64,000 nt of DNA, from the NCBI RefSeq assembly GCF_000002235.5, contig NW_022145599.1:1507230-1571229 (forward strand), in the 5' to 3' direction. Position numbers and translations under genes: made by a program. The notes beneath the pieces are model-generated. The model saw nothing but the letters and a program-made list of their open reading frames with translations. It was not told the origin of the DNA and made no database searches. Shown here one piece after another: positions 33,675 to 45,067 of the stretch. The DNA is from Strongylocentrotus purpuratus (Eukaryota > Echinodermata > Echinoidea > Camarodonta > Strongylocentrotidae). Position 1 is the first letter of the stretch; every line of letters begins with the position of its first letter.

Positions 33675-34640
33675 GTCTCCCCCTCTCTCTCCCCCTCTCT
33701 CGCTACCACTATAATAGTCTGTCTGATAGTTTCTCTGCCACGTTGTTTACCGGTCCAATTAAAAGTTTGATTCCTCTTTTTCTTTCTAACTTTGTCTCAT
33801 TCTCTTTCTACTTTTGTGCATTTTGATCTAAGCTCATCGAACTCTCTCTTTTCTTACTAAATATATCCATTTCACCCTAGCGCTTCTTCACCCTGAGACT
33901 ATATCCTCCCATCCTCTGTAATCAAATCCCTATTAAGATGACATCTAAAACTCACCATATCCCTCTAGAAAGTCTATTAAAACTTGTTTATCTTAAACTA
34001 CAATTTAATAGATATTATAAAGAATAAAAAGTGATCACGTGGTACACGCATGCTATTTAGAAGAATTATTATTTTGGGTATAGTGCCGCACCTTATCCTC
34101 TAATTTTTGATAAATCAAAAAGCAAAAGATTATAAAACAAGCTGCCTTTTGTCCTTTCTTTTTATATTCTGTAAACACCATTTTTTTGATAAACATTTCT
34201 TTTAGTAGTAGTTGCTGTGAACACATATTCTGGAATTTTCTAAATGAATAAATGTACTGAGACTGTAAATTTGATAATCTGAGTGCCTGAACCATCCATG
34301 TTTAGAAAAGGATAGAAGTAAACTTCCATTTAGGTTTGATACATGCCTCATTATGCAATGACTCTAGAAGAAAAGCCTTTTATAAATATAAGTTGTTTTA
34401 CCACGTAGTAGAAAGATATTACCTTGATAGACATTAATTTGTAACTACGGATAAAATCAATAAGTGATTTCAATTTGCAACTGATTGAAATCACCTAATT
34501 TTATTTATTTATTGAAAATTCTTATCTGATACCGCCCCATCAATGATGAGAGCCAGAAGGATGATACTGCTATGAGAAGGATAGAAGTTTTAAAACAACC
34601 CTTCTCGCTCTCAGCCGACAATTCATCGATTCTAGAAAAT

Positions 34641-34643
<3 letters not shown>
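33151..34643. other. No gene; (CT)n tract
   Basis: Long (CT)n with interruptions at about 33627-33700. The overlapping Ser/Leu-rich ORFs are artefacts. The rest is AT-rich. Confidence 0.4.
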
Positions 34644-34680
<37 letters not shown>

Positions 34681-35000
34681 GGGGGGCGAGGAGGGGATTA
34701 GATCATGTTTGGTATGAGCTCATAGCTTTATAGAGCATGGTTGGAGCAGGGTTCGAGGAAATGTTGTTGAACAGGTGGAATATACAATAACAACATTACC
34801 GAACTAGTAAAAACAAATAGGTCTTTTAAAATTCATACCAGATACAGAGGAGGAGTGTTTCATAAGGCCGGGGGGGGGGGGGGGAGGACTCTTTAAAAGC
34901 CTTTGGGAAGCCTATAGAAGATATGGCAGAAATCACTTCTGCGATAGTACAGTCTATCAAGACGAAAGAAAACGAATATTGTAGAAGAGATGGCAATGTG
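34644..35000 (+). repeat. Dispersed repeat family B, copy 2 with (GA)n head
   Basis: Starts with (GA)n (34644-34680), then GAGGAAATGTTGTTGAACAG, GAACTAGTA, CAGATACAGAGGAGGAGTG and TTTCATAAG, a G-run (about 34871-34884) and GAAGCCTATAGAAGATATGG. These blocks match the minus-strand copy at 14560-14960 in order. The G-run replaces a shorter GGGG in the other copy. Confidence 0.7.
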
Positions 35001-37455
35001 TTAGAAAAAAAAGTTTTGACAAACGCGACAAGTGCCAAGTTTCACATGTGTTTTTGTTTCCCGCTGGTCTGCGTTTATCACGGTTCAGATATTCTTAATG
35101 CCAATAAACTTACAAAATTCATTAAGATTTCCTTTACGATGAGAGTAAGTGAGATTAAACACATTTATACCAATTCTTTAAAGAATTTGGGTGATATATT
35201 CAACCTTTTACAGTTCTCTGATTATATATACAACGTATCAGTCATTATGCTTATTTCATACCTCTATTACTAAATATTTTGCCTTCTATTCCTTTAGAAA
35301 TTCGTAAGAGATACATTAAACATTTCCATATTTACATGATCGCTGTTCCCATAATTGACATTCATCAACAGATCATTTGCATATATAAAGAACAGGAAGA
35401 ACTTGTAGTTTCAACACATTTTAGTAAAATAAACATATAAAAGATAAACGCGTGGGCTGGAATATTATGCATTGGACAGTGTTACTACAAGGCAAGATCT
35501 TCAATTTCTCTAAACGTCTCATGAAAAAAATGAAAAAGTTTGAATCTGTGGGGAAATGACGGACAAATGTCAATCATGGCATGAAACATCGAGGGGGATT
35601 AACAAACTTTCGCATTTTCTCTCAGGTTCTCGTCAATAATTGTTTTTTTGATACATTAATACGGACCGAAGAGAAATGCCAAACAGGAAATAGAAACAGG
35701 AAACCTTATGAGTGGTTACATGGCTAGGAGGATAGAAGATGTAAATTGAACAGTCCCCTTCCCCCTTTTTATGATCTTCCGTACATTGACATCACAAAAT
35801 TAGCTTCTAACTTCCTATATATAGAATTTCTAAAAGCACTAATGGAGTTTCGTATTCTGCATCGAAGCAAACACTTTTGGGCAGACATGTCACTGTATGT
35901 TATTACCAAAATGAAGAATAGAATTCAAAGTTTAGAACGTAGGAGAATTTTAAAGATAAAAAAAAAAGTAGGGGTGAGGAAAAAAATTGTGATTTTACTA
36001 GAAAAATTGTACTGTGAAACACAAAGTCTATACGTAAGCATGGCAGGTATAACTCTCAGATGAATAAACTTAAGTTCCCTAGATTAAATTCGAATCATTT
36101 ATCAATGTTCATCGATATACCTGGAATAAAAACATGACAGTTCTGATAGCTTCATATGAAAAATCTTTCGTGAGGCTGCCACTTTCTCCCGTTCATGATT
36201 CGTACTTTAATGAGACCTCTCATGTTAGAGAGATGGTTAGATGGAGAGAAAGGTTTGAAGTGCAGCAGTCAATTTCACGTGGTTTCAAACATGAAACGAT
36301 GCATGTATCAAGTGTATGATGTTCGTGAGGATGTTGAGTTGAGTGTATTATCAATCCTTCCCCCTGGGGGACCTGTGGTTCCTATCATCTAGCTCTCCTT
36401 CAGGCAGGTGTGGTCATCTCATATCAACGTCTCAGGGAGAGAGGGGAGAGAAGGGAACTTTTGGTACCGCAGGGATCTAGGGGTAAGGTCCCGTCGCTTT
36501 TACCCCAGCCCCCAGGCATTTTCAAAATGAACAGCGCCCTATTTTCAGTGAAATTTCTTTGGGTCTGATTCGTCGATCGTTCACAGCGGTATTTGATGCA
36601 GTCTCGTCAGTGTATTTATCAAATAAATTTATATTTACTCTTATTCAGCTATAGCGTTGCAAAACTATTATTGATTATCTCTTTTCTTATTAATCTTTAT
36701 GAGCCGCTGTCGTTGGAGAAGCATCAAAGCTGTTTCAAAGCGTTACTGATTAATTTCAAGCCTTCAATACATATCTTGTAAGATCGCTTTTTATTACTTT
36801 CTAACAGTCAGTTGCGGATCCAGGCCTCTATTTGAAGGGGGCACTATTAAAAAAAAGGTATATTTCGATTGTCATAATTATGTGTTTTCTTCACACGTTA
36901 TTTGGGTGCCTAGTTGTTCTTTTATTGATACGGTCCCTTTTCCCCATGAAATTATATAGCGTTTTTTAATATCGAGATCAATCAGAACATGCTTTGTTTT
37001 CTATATCAGAGTTTATTCTTATTTTATTAGATTGTGCCTGCCGAATCATTCACTTTCTAGGTTATCCCAGGGCATGGAAATTTAAAGTTCGTTCAGATAG
37101 GACACGGAAAAACCGCGGCGGCTTTTTATTCATGACGTTTTATAGACAAAACCACGGAGGCTTTTGTTATTATTTTTTTTGCGATGGTAACTGATCAAAC
37201 CTTGATGGTGCCTAGACCCAGTAAGAAGGAGGCAAAGTTTTGTCAACCATAATGGTTATTTTCGTCGAAGTAGTTCAGATGTGTTTTTTATTCTCTGGTG
37301 ATGGTAAGTCACTGAGATGGTGAACGTGTATCCATCACGTGACACTCTCAACGTTGAATTGATAATCCGGTGACATTTGGCGCCCTCTGTGAGATTAATC
37401 AGCATTTCACGATTGATCGGACGAAACATTCACACCTTAAAGGTGAAATTCAAAG
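35001..37455. other. No gene seen
   Basis: Several 60-116 codon ORFs exist, for example at 34923-35273 and 35746-36063, but their composition is AT-driven and they show no domain, signal peptide or splice context. Nothing else is recognised. Confidence 0.4.
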
Positions 37456-38053
37456 ACAAATCACAAATATGTCAACTAATGTATCACTAGAAACTGGTAA
37501 GCTAACAAATGGCCATCGTACAAGTTTTAGGTCAACTACATATCGGGTGATTTATAAAAATACAAATACAACCACCTCCATAGCAGCTGGGATATACAAA
37601 AGATTCGCCGGAAAAATAACGATGTTTTAATGACGTCACTATATGGACCAATACTGCCCAAGCAGCCGGCGTCCCATAATTGCAAAGCTATTATTTGTCA
37701 AATTATAATGAGTTTAGTGTATATAAATGTAATGGCATGTCAAACCATTCAAAAGGGGATATGACCCGATTCTGATAACTAAAATCTTGTGCTTGTAGAT
37801 ACACAGGATAGGGGTTAATTAACAATCAAAGAAACCAGACTTTCAAATTGAAATGTCCATACTTTGATCTCACACATCTCAGCATCGTTCGGAGAGCTCT
37901 TCAGGTGCTATGCCGGGGCTGTATTTAAGCGTTTTGTAATTTATAATAATCATTACTTCGAATGTTTCCAAGCTTTGATATTTGATAACCTTGTCGAATC
38001 AAAGTTTTAACTTTGTAATAATGAAAATAAAGTTAGTTTTTAAAATCAATGAA
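37456..38053 (+). repeat. Dispersed repeat family C, copy 1
   Basis: Clearly homologous to 60293-61158 on the opposite strand. Shared blocks include GAAACTGGTAAGCTAACA, AGATTCGCCGGAAAAATAA, ATAATGAGTTTAGTGTATAT, CAGGTGCTATG(C/T)CGGGGCTG and ATAATGAAAATAAAGTTA, ending AAATCAATGAA. A 53-codon ORF (37469-37630) is open here, and an ORF of exactly the same length is open in the other copy. The other copy is about 260 bp longer in the middle. There is no obvious terminal inverted repeat. The AATAAA near the 3' end suggests origin from a transcript, but similarity continues past it. Confidence 0.85.
37469..37630 (+). other. 53-codon ORF shared by both family C copies
   Basis: Encodes a 53-residue basic, Thr-rich peptide containing LETGKLTNGHRTSFRSTTYR and ending FAGKITMF. 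The copy at 60979-61140 (-) has the same start, length and stop and about 38 of 53 identical residues. However, nearly all codon differences change the amino acid (I count only one clearly synonymous change), and the non-coding flanks are similarly conserved. Purifying selection on a protein is therefore not supported. It may be a remnant of a longer coding region. Confidence 0.3.
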
Positions 38054-39698
38054 TATCTACTTTAAATCACCTCAAATATAACACATGGGTCCAGAGCGGC
38101 GAGGGAGCATCGCCAAAAGGGGGGAACTAAGAAAGTAAAACAAAAGCTTAGTAAAAAATATCAAATAAAGTTTCAAGCAAGACAAAGACAAGAGTGGCTC
38201 ATATATGAGTAACACACGTATACTTGTTAGCTATTTGTGAGCAAGCTCATTTAGGAAACTATAGCTGACAGTCCCGCTGCCTTCTTTATCAATTTTCAGT
38301 GTCCATTTTTCTCGAATATCAGGTTAATTGGAACGTTTTCATTTAAACATATTTATAAGAAAAATGTTTATTTTCTATGTTGGTTCTCTATATCATTACG
38401 TCACTAATATGACTACCCTGCAGATAAAACTGATCAAATTCTATATCTTGTCGCTTTTCATCTCTTGATGGTTCTGTTAGATTTGATTTTAGGGCTATCG
38501 CTTGACATGCTTGTGATGGTTCATTTTTTAAAGGAAATAATCATATTATTTTTGCACCTTTCAACAACAATTTATTTAATCAACTGATGACAGCTCCTCG
38601 TGCGATGGCAAATACGCCTCCCTACGTAAATTGCCCCTTCAAATTGCTGCTTCCTCCCTGTAGGCGTGTTATTAACCCTGGTGGGATAATTTATGGGCCC
38701 TGTTATTAACCTTATACATATTCAGACATGTTTGTTAATTATGTGCATGAGCAGAATGACTAGGTGAAGGGAGGTTCATTAATACTTTGTTTAATATACT
38801 GTTGCAGCTTTTCGTATGTTGTGAAGTGCAAAAGAGTTTGATTAAAACAGGTAGAATTCCCATTTTGTGATAGCACGTTCTAGCAATTGAAAAACATTAT
38901 TCCCTTCCCTCTTTTAGAAAGAAATTGTCGGTTTATGTGGATAAAGGACTAAAAATGAAAGGATTTACATGTACTTTCAGGAGCCCATATAGGTACTAAA
39001 TTTGCAGAGGGGGCGGTTTTTTTTGGATGGGCGCTTTTTGTCAAAAGAGGGGCAGGCATCATACAATGCCTGTAAAAGTTCCACGGTGATCTTGGTTATA
39101 TTTCGGTGGAAATGCCTACCCGTCTACTCAAGAAAGGGCACCTTGTTTTGTAAAGAACGGGAAGAATCTAACTACATACTAGACGAAGCAGTGCAGTCAG
39201 TTACCCCCGCCCCCCCCCCCCCCCCCGAGGGGGGTCCATTATTCTGTCGCGGGAAAGGCATTTGTTCACTTGTAAGAGACTTTTTTTAGTCGCAGGAAAG
39301 ATAGGCATCAGATATCTGTATTTGGCTTGGCTTTGTTATACTGTGGGCGTTTCATTTTTTTCGATAAGGTACAAAAGTTACATTTTGAAATTTGACGACA
39401 GAATAAGACAAAGGCCCCTCTCCCTTCCACTTCACTTAAAAGGTTGAACAATAAGTTCCTTCATTTCCCATATGAACGCCTCTATATAGCCCTTGACACC
39501 TGTCTGTCGGTGTAAACATGTCTTGAGGTAGCTGGGTCAGAGCTGGGTCGAGGAGTCATTGATCCTCCAGCTCTAACATCCTTCGCAAGGCAGAAAGTGT
39601 CTAATTCTTCTATATTTCTTCATCGGAGAAACAGACAAGAACGGTGATCGCGCCTCTGCTTTCAAAACAACTTGTACTACGATAGAATTACAACTGTA
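38054..39698. other. No gene; poly-C run
   Basis: No supported gene. A C-run followed by GAGGGGGG at about 39206-39233 forms a short GC palindrome. Confidence 0.4.
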
Positions 39699-39800
39699 AA
39701 GAGAGAGAGAGAGGGAGAGAGAGAGAGAGACCGAGATAGAGAGAGAGAGAGACAGAGACAGAGAGAGAGAGAGAGAGGGGGGGAGAGAGGGGGAGAGAAT
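39699..39800. repeat. (GA)n tract with interruptions
   Basis: About 100 bp of GA-rich purine sequence with GAC and GGG interruptions. Confidence 0.9.
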
Positions 39801-40750
39801 GTAAAAACTACAATGTAAAAAGAACTCGTGCGACCTCATCCCACATCGGAGTACATAATAAATTTGTAATTCTTATTAAAATTATTTTTCCGTAATGTTA
39901 TCTACTTTTGTATACGGACTTGCTGAAAAACAGCTTTGTGGTTGAAGGCAGGTGTTTGTTATTTTTAACACTTTATCGGCATGGATAAAACAAACGAAAA
40001 ACAAAATAGGCACTCGATATCTGAGTGTAGACCTATCGTATTATAGCAAAGACATTTAAGCGTGATAAGAAAATGGTTATAAGTGATCTAATGAGCTTTA
40101 CAGGACTATGACTCAACCCGAATCTATAGTGGCGGATAAGGGATTTTAAAACGTGGTCAGGCATCTTTGACGAGGTATTAACCTGTATACGAATGCGCTC
40201 TGTGGGGTAGCCACATAAAGAGGCAGGATGTGCATCCTGCCCCCCCCCCCCTCCACGCCCCCTCCCCACGCCCCCTACCCTGGTTCGCCCTATCCTAGAT
40301 TCTGAATCTGCAAGAAAGTAGACCTTATGTATTAACCTTGGACTTGTAACATAAACATATTACCTCCCGATCAAACACTGAACACTAATTCTCAAGTGTT
40401 TTCAAGCCTATCTTCCCATACCAGTCGTTCTATTAAAATCCTCTTAAAGCATTCTCCTTGAATCTTGATCTAGAGGCCTGCTTATCCAGAGGCGTGAGAT
40501 GAAGGAGATGGGTATCAAAACATTCAATTTCCGAAGAATCTTTTTTGTAATACACCTGCCTGTTTATTGTGCTGTTTAAAGTCATGAAGTTTAAAGTCAT
40601 GAAGGCTTCATAATCGATAGCAAGCCTCTACTTTATTGCCGCGAAAGTTTCTCCTCTGTAAATCATGTTTGTTGGGGTTTAGTTCATGTTGTTGTTGTTA
40701 TTTGCATAACACAATTTCCTCTGGTATGACATTAATTAATATAATCGATA
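39801..40750. other. No gene seen
   Basis: No supported gene. A poly-C patch with repeated CCACGCCCCCT lies at about 40239-40277. Confidence 0.4.
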
Positions 40751-40905
40751 GGAATGAATTCCTTGAATGCTGTGAGCACCGAAATCAGTAGCCTAGTTAG
40801 AGCCGGAGTAATATGGGAGCCCCTTGAGCATATTTCGTGATGGATGTGTAGGCTATGAAACTATCCAATATCACTGTTGTTATTGTTGTTGTTGTTACAT
40901 GTTAA
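40751..40905 (+). mobile_element. SINE fragment, 5' truncated
   Basis: Matches the 3' half of the SINE at 13533-13802: GGAATGAATTCCTTGAATGC, TGTGAGCACCGAAATCAG, AGCCTAG, CCTTGAG and TCCAATATCA, then a (GTT)n tail. The tRNA-like head with its A and B boxes is missing. Confidence 0.75.
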
Positions 40906-41513
40906 AACTGCCAATGTTTTAAAGTCTCTTTTCACATAATACAAGATATTCCATGAACTGCTAACGGGTCTCATTTGGTTAAACCTTGTTCACATAATAT
41001 GCCGCGATAAACCGCCTTGAATAATTACTGCATTAATGAGAGCCATTTTACTAGTACCTTAAATGAAAAGCAACTGGGATGGGGGTTCCATCGCATAACA
41101 AAGGCTACTCACAGTAGTTACTGATATTCTTGAGACAATTCAATTCTTCCAAAAAATAGGATCATTCTCATTTTTGTATGACAACGGATAGCACAGGGCA
41201 AAATTATAGTGTAACAAAGATAATTGAGTTGGCAATTGCTAGATATGACAAGATACATAAAATGTAAAGTGCACTATAAATGTATGTCTTTGAATGTTAT
41301 CGTTTTCTGAGGCAGTTAACCGTATTTGACATGCGGGTAGGTATCACCTCTTTAACACATTGAAGGTATTGTATCCACATATCTTAGTGGAATGTTTTTT
41401 GAGTTGCAAATTAATCAATTTTGTGAATGGGATATGGGGATATTCTTTGTGACTAGTCCTTGGAGGATAAGTTTGTTTATCAGCAAAGGCTAGTGTGACT
41501 GTCATGTAACAAT
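40906..41513. other. No gene seen
   Basis: Nothing supported. Confidence 0.4.
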
Positions 41514-41790
41514 AGGGACTTTTAGATTTGCACGAAGACAATGTGGATTGCTACGCTCTTTCTTGAGGGTGTGTAGTCCTGAAAAAGGACTGTTGGTTTA
41601 GTCTTGAAAAAGACTGTTGGTGAAAAGGAATCTCGGTAATCTTTCTTGAGGGTGTGTAGTCCTGAAAAGGACTGTTGGTGTAGTCTTGAAAAAGACTATT
41701 ATTTTGGTTATCTTTTGTACACCAACAGTCCTATTCAGGACTACACACCCTCAAGAAAGATCCACGAGAGTCCTTTTCAGGATTCCTCAA
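41514..41790. repeat. Foldback repeat carrying multiple histone-type 3'-end signals
   Basis: The first 45 bp (41514-41558) match the left end of the MITE at 8796-8911. The following part contains six stem-loops of the shape 6-bp stem plus TTTC-type loop. Minus strand: AGTCTTTTTCAAGACT at 41682-41697, AGTCCTTTTCAGGACT at 41658-41673, then a second pair at 41600-41615 and 41575-41591 (this last one with a 5-base loop). Plus strand: AGTCCTATTCAGGACT at 41727-41742 and a degraded AGTCCTTTTCAGGATT at 41769-41784. Three of them are followed about 9 nt later by CAAGAAAGA (minus 41640-41648 and 41557-41565; plus 41752-41760). This architecture is that of replication-dependent histone mRNA 3' ends: hairpin with UUUC loop, ACCA-like flank, then the purine-rich downstream element bound by U7 snRNA. 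41641-41682 and 41718-41759 are inverted copies with one mismatch. No histone coding sequence is visible nearby. Confidence 0.65.
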
Positions 41791-44414
41791 TCCTCCCTCT
41801 CTCTAACACGGTGCACCAGCAAGCCTACTGTATATCTACATCACCATGCAAGCCAATACTTACAAGCAGCAAAGATATATATCTTTAAAAAATTAGCTTC
41901 ACTTGTTTTTAGGAACCAACAATAACATAAATATTGACATTCTATTTAAACCCATCAACCAAGAAGAATTGTTTTTTTTCACTTTGATTATATAGCACAA
42001 TATACAATTCACACAGTTTCCTTTCTACTCGAAAAAAAACAACCTTAAATCATCCCAATACGAACAGTCATAACACATAGATTGTTCAGTTCCAAACGAC
42101 TTCGTAGTTGATTTTTCGCCTGATTTTTGACATGCAATAATATTTCTTCAACTTCCAAGAAGGGTTATGCAGAGAAGAAAGTATACCGAATTAAAATACC
42201 AAACGATGAAATCGTGGTTGTTTTCGTCTTGACAACTTAAAAAAAACTAACATCCCTTGACTGATATTGTAATACATTTCATTTGCCTTGTTTGTTTGTT
42301 TTTAAACTAGCCTGGTCACTTTAACAAAAAAAATATTGTCCTCAGTATTCCTTTAGAAACCATTGAGTTTTGTCAATGTAATATCTCGAATTCTAAAATT
42401 CAATTCAAATTTTCCAAACCAATGCATTCAAGTTATGATGATAACAGCAATAACAACAGTATTACTAGTATAGAGGTCATAATAAAAATGTAGATGCACA
42501 CAATACTTAAAATATTTACGTACATAGCGATGACACGAGTTGATATTATCAGTCATACACAAATATCCAAGTTTTTTAAACCTCCAAAAAATTGGTAACC
42601 ACAAAGTACAACAATGTCTACAATATATTCGATAAAGAGGAACACGTGTGCATCCATGCCAAGGGAGATGTCAACCCATGCATGAAGTCTGATTCAAGAT
42701 GAACAGAAAAATTTATGAAGTTTTAGCAAAATCCGATAAAGGATAAAAATGTCATGAAGTTGTATAGTTAGTAATCAATCAAAAAATGTGCTAATATGTG
42801 ATTTCCCCAGCGAGTAGCTTTGGAGATTGATTTTTCTCTAAATATGAAGACATAACTTTCCCACACATTTCTATGAAATATGAACTGTATTGTTATGTCT
42901 TTCTTCTCTTTTATAATGTAGAATCAGAATTATTCAACGCAATGCTTTTTGGGTCGCTCAACCTTAAGCAAACTTTTAGAATGTCATAAAGATTTGTTCC
43001 CGTTCATCATACTGACTTAATACTGCAATAAAACACATTTTGACTGGTTCTCGTAGAAAATCTCTTTATATTCGTATCATGCATAATTAACATGTTTAAA
43101 TATTAATATTTTTATCCTCGGGAGCCATTACCGCTGCTGATTATATTTCATAATTTGATAGTTTACTACTATTCGATGTTCGTCTCCCCCATTGTCATCC
43201 TCTTTTCATCCGCCCCCGTCCCCCTCTCTCTTTCTCTTTCTCTATCTCTGCTTCGATAATACAGACATTTCGCCACTTTTAACTTCTTAACGTCTGCTCT
43301 TAAATATTCCCATTTCCTTCTGCCCTAATCCGTCCTCCTTCTCCTCTTGTTGTTTTCTCTTTTCTTGTCCTCCTTTTCCTTCTTTTTCTTTTTCTTCTCC
43401 TTCTTCCCCTTCTTCACTTCTTCACCTCTTCCCTACCTCTTCCTTTTTTCGTCTTGCTTTTTCTTCGTTTAATCTCCGTTTGCAAACGTATTAACATTCC
43501 AATTATTCTGAATCCCTCCGGCCCCTCTTATGCCTTCAACAACATCATTGAAATTCGTGTTATGGGATTTACAATCATAAAAAGGTCAAGATCAAGGAGA
43601 GACTTTATTCCCAGCTCATTAAAGGCTTATCTTATCCATCCCTAGGGACTACTTTCAACACAGTTGTTAAGACAATACAAATTTAATATTGGCAGGAAGT
43701 GCTTTACCAGGCTTGTTAGGCACAATCATGTCCTCCTGGACACATACTGTTAATCAACAAACGGGCGATGTTTTCCTGTAAGGTGTAAAGAAATCTGAAA
43801 TGATTAAAGCTGCTGCATACTTCTAAGAATCTAATCTTGAAAAACAATTAACACTATTCTAGAGGACAAGGGGGCAGTTACTGGCAATGTCATTTAAATA
43901 TGCTTTACTTGAAAAAGATAATCGACGGGATACCGTAGATGTTATTCACCCATTAATATATTACAAAAATATTACACCAATGTTTATACATTTGATCCTG
44001 TTCGATGTAAAGAAGAGGGAGCATAAAAACTAACTACAAAATCAAAAGCAACATATTACTGATTGTAAGATTATTACCAAAGACTATACAGCCCCATATT
44101 AGTATCCGCGGACAAACACCTTCAAGGATTACTTACCTGGACAACTTCTAACCCCTAAGGACAATTTACCCAGGACCTCGAATAACTACTCCGGTAGATG
44201 GCAGTAATAATATGTTGGTATTTGGTATTGCTTTGAATTAGTTTTGATATAGGGGTAGTGGTCTAGGGCTAGTAATTGTTTATGGTTTGGTCGTCCTAGT
44301 ATTCAGCCGTTCAGAGACAGATGTCCATTGTAACTGTCCATGTAGTGTTACGGGGGAGTAGTTGCCCTCATAAGATCTGTACGAACCTTGTACGTATTAA
44401 GGGTATGTTGTATT
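41791..44414. other. No gene; pyrimidine-rich stretch
   Basis: No supported gene. A CT/TTC-rich low-complexity stretch lies at about 43184-43470. The rest is AT-rich and intron-like. Confidence 0.4.
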
Positions 44415-44560
44415 TAATTTTTTTTATTTAAAGTGGTTTATTTCATTATAAAACATTCGCGGCTCGAGAGCCGAATTGCAGTTTCTTTTACAAAGTATAC
44501 ATCAGTGACAAAGTAAAATTACACGTAAAACATTATGCATGGTATCATTATGGTAGTAAA
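44415..44560 (-). mobile_element. Possible LINE 3' end, minus strand
   Basis: TTTATTTAAAGTGGTTTATT at the left, followed by a GCGGCTCGAGAGCCG palindrome, would read on the minus strand as a 3' UTR ending in AATAAA plus AAATAAA-type tail. No protein motif supports it. Confidence 0.25.
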
Positions 44561-45067
44561 ATTACAGTTCTTTTGTACATAATATAATGGTGCTTCTACG
44601 ACACCTGCTCCGGCTACAATTACTCAGCGGCAATTCAGTACATGGTTACTATCTAATGAAGATGTAAAAATATTAATGGGAAACGTTGTAAGAGCTGATC
44701 AACAGTTTAGTTTCTCTTCAATCAATTAAACAAAATATATTAATCCTTAATTTTATTAATCAATCGTAATATTTTCTCTTATCTTTTTGTTTCATTTCCA
44801 TTGTGATACGTTAAGACTTCTCTCAAAATGTCTTTCTATCGTTGAGAAATCCAGAAAAGGTAGAAAACACGCAATGTAAGCATTTATAAAGACCCAGTCA
44901 TGGCCTCTATAGCTACCCAGGAGAAGAGATGTTTTCTTGAACATGATCATTATAATGATACAATGGATGAATATCATCGTTTTATCCTAAGTGTATTTAA
45001 AGAGGCCGTAATGTGTTTAGGCCTATACATTATTTAAACATCTCCTCGTTTGTTTGATATCTTTCAG
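44561..45067 (+). other. Probable last intron of the GPCR gene (3' part)
   Basis: Sequence immediately upstream of the GPCR exon. It ends with the acceptor TTTGATATCTTTCAG, AG at 45066-45067. No other exon is recognised between the window start and here, so the TM1-TM3 exon(s) may lie far upstream, beyond the window, or have been missed. Confidence 0.5.

Noticed and set aside
34923-35273. 116-codon plus-strand ORF
   Set aside because: It starts inside a dispersed repeat and runs into AT-rich sequence; the homologous copy at 14.6 kb lacks the frame.
41550-41790. Actual histone gene next to the processing signals
   Set aside because: No histone coding sequence is recognised in the frames around 40.9-42.5 kb, and the signals lie on both strands.
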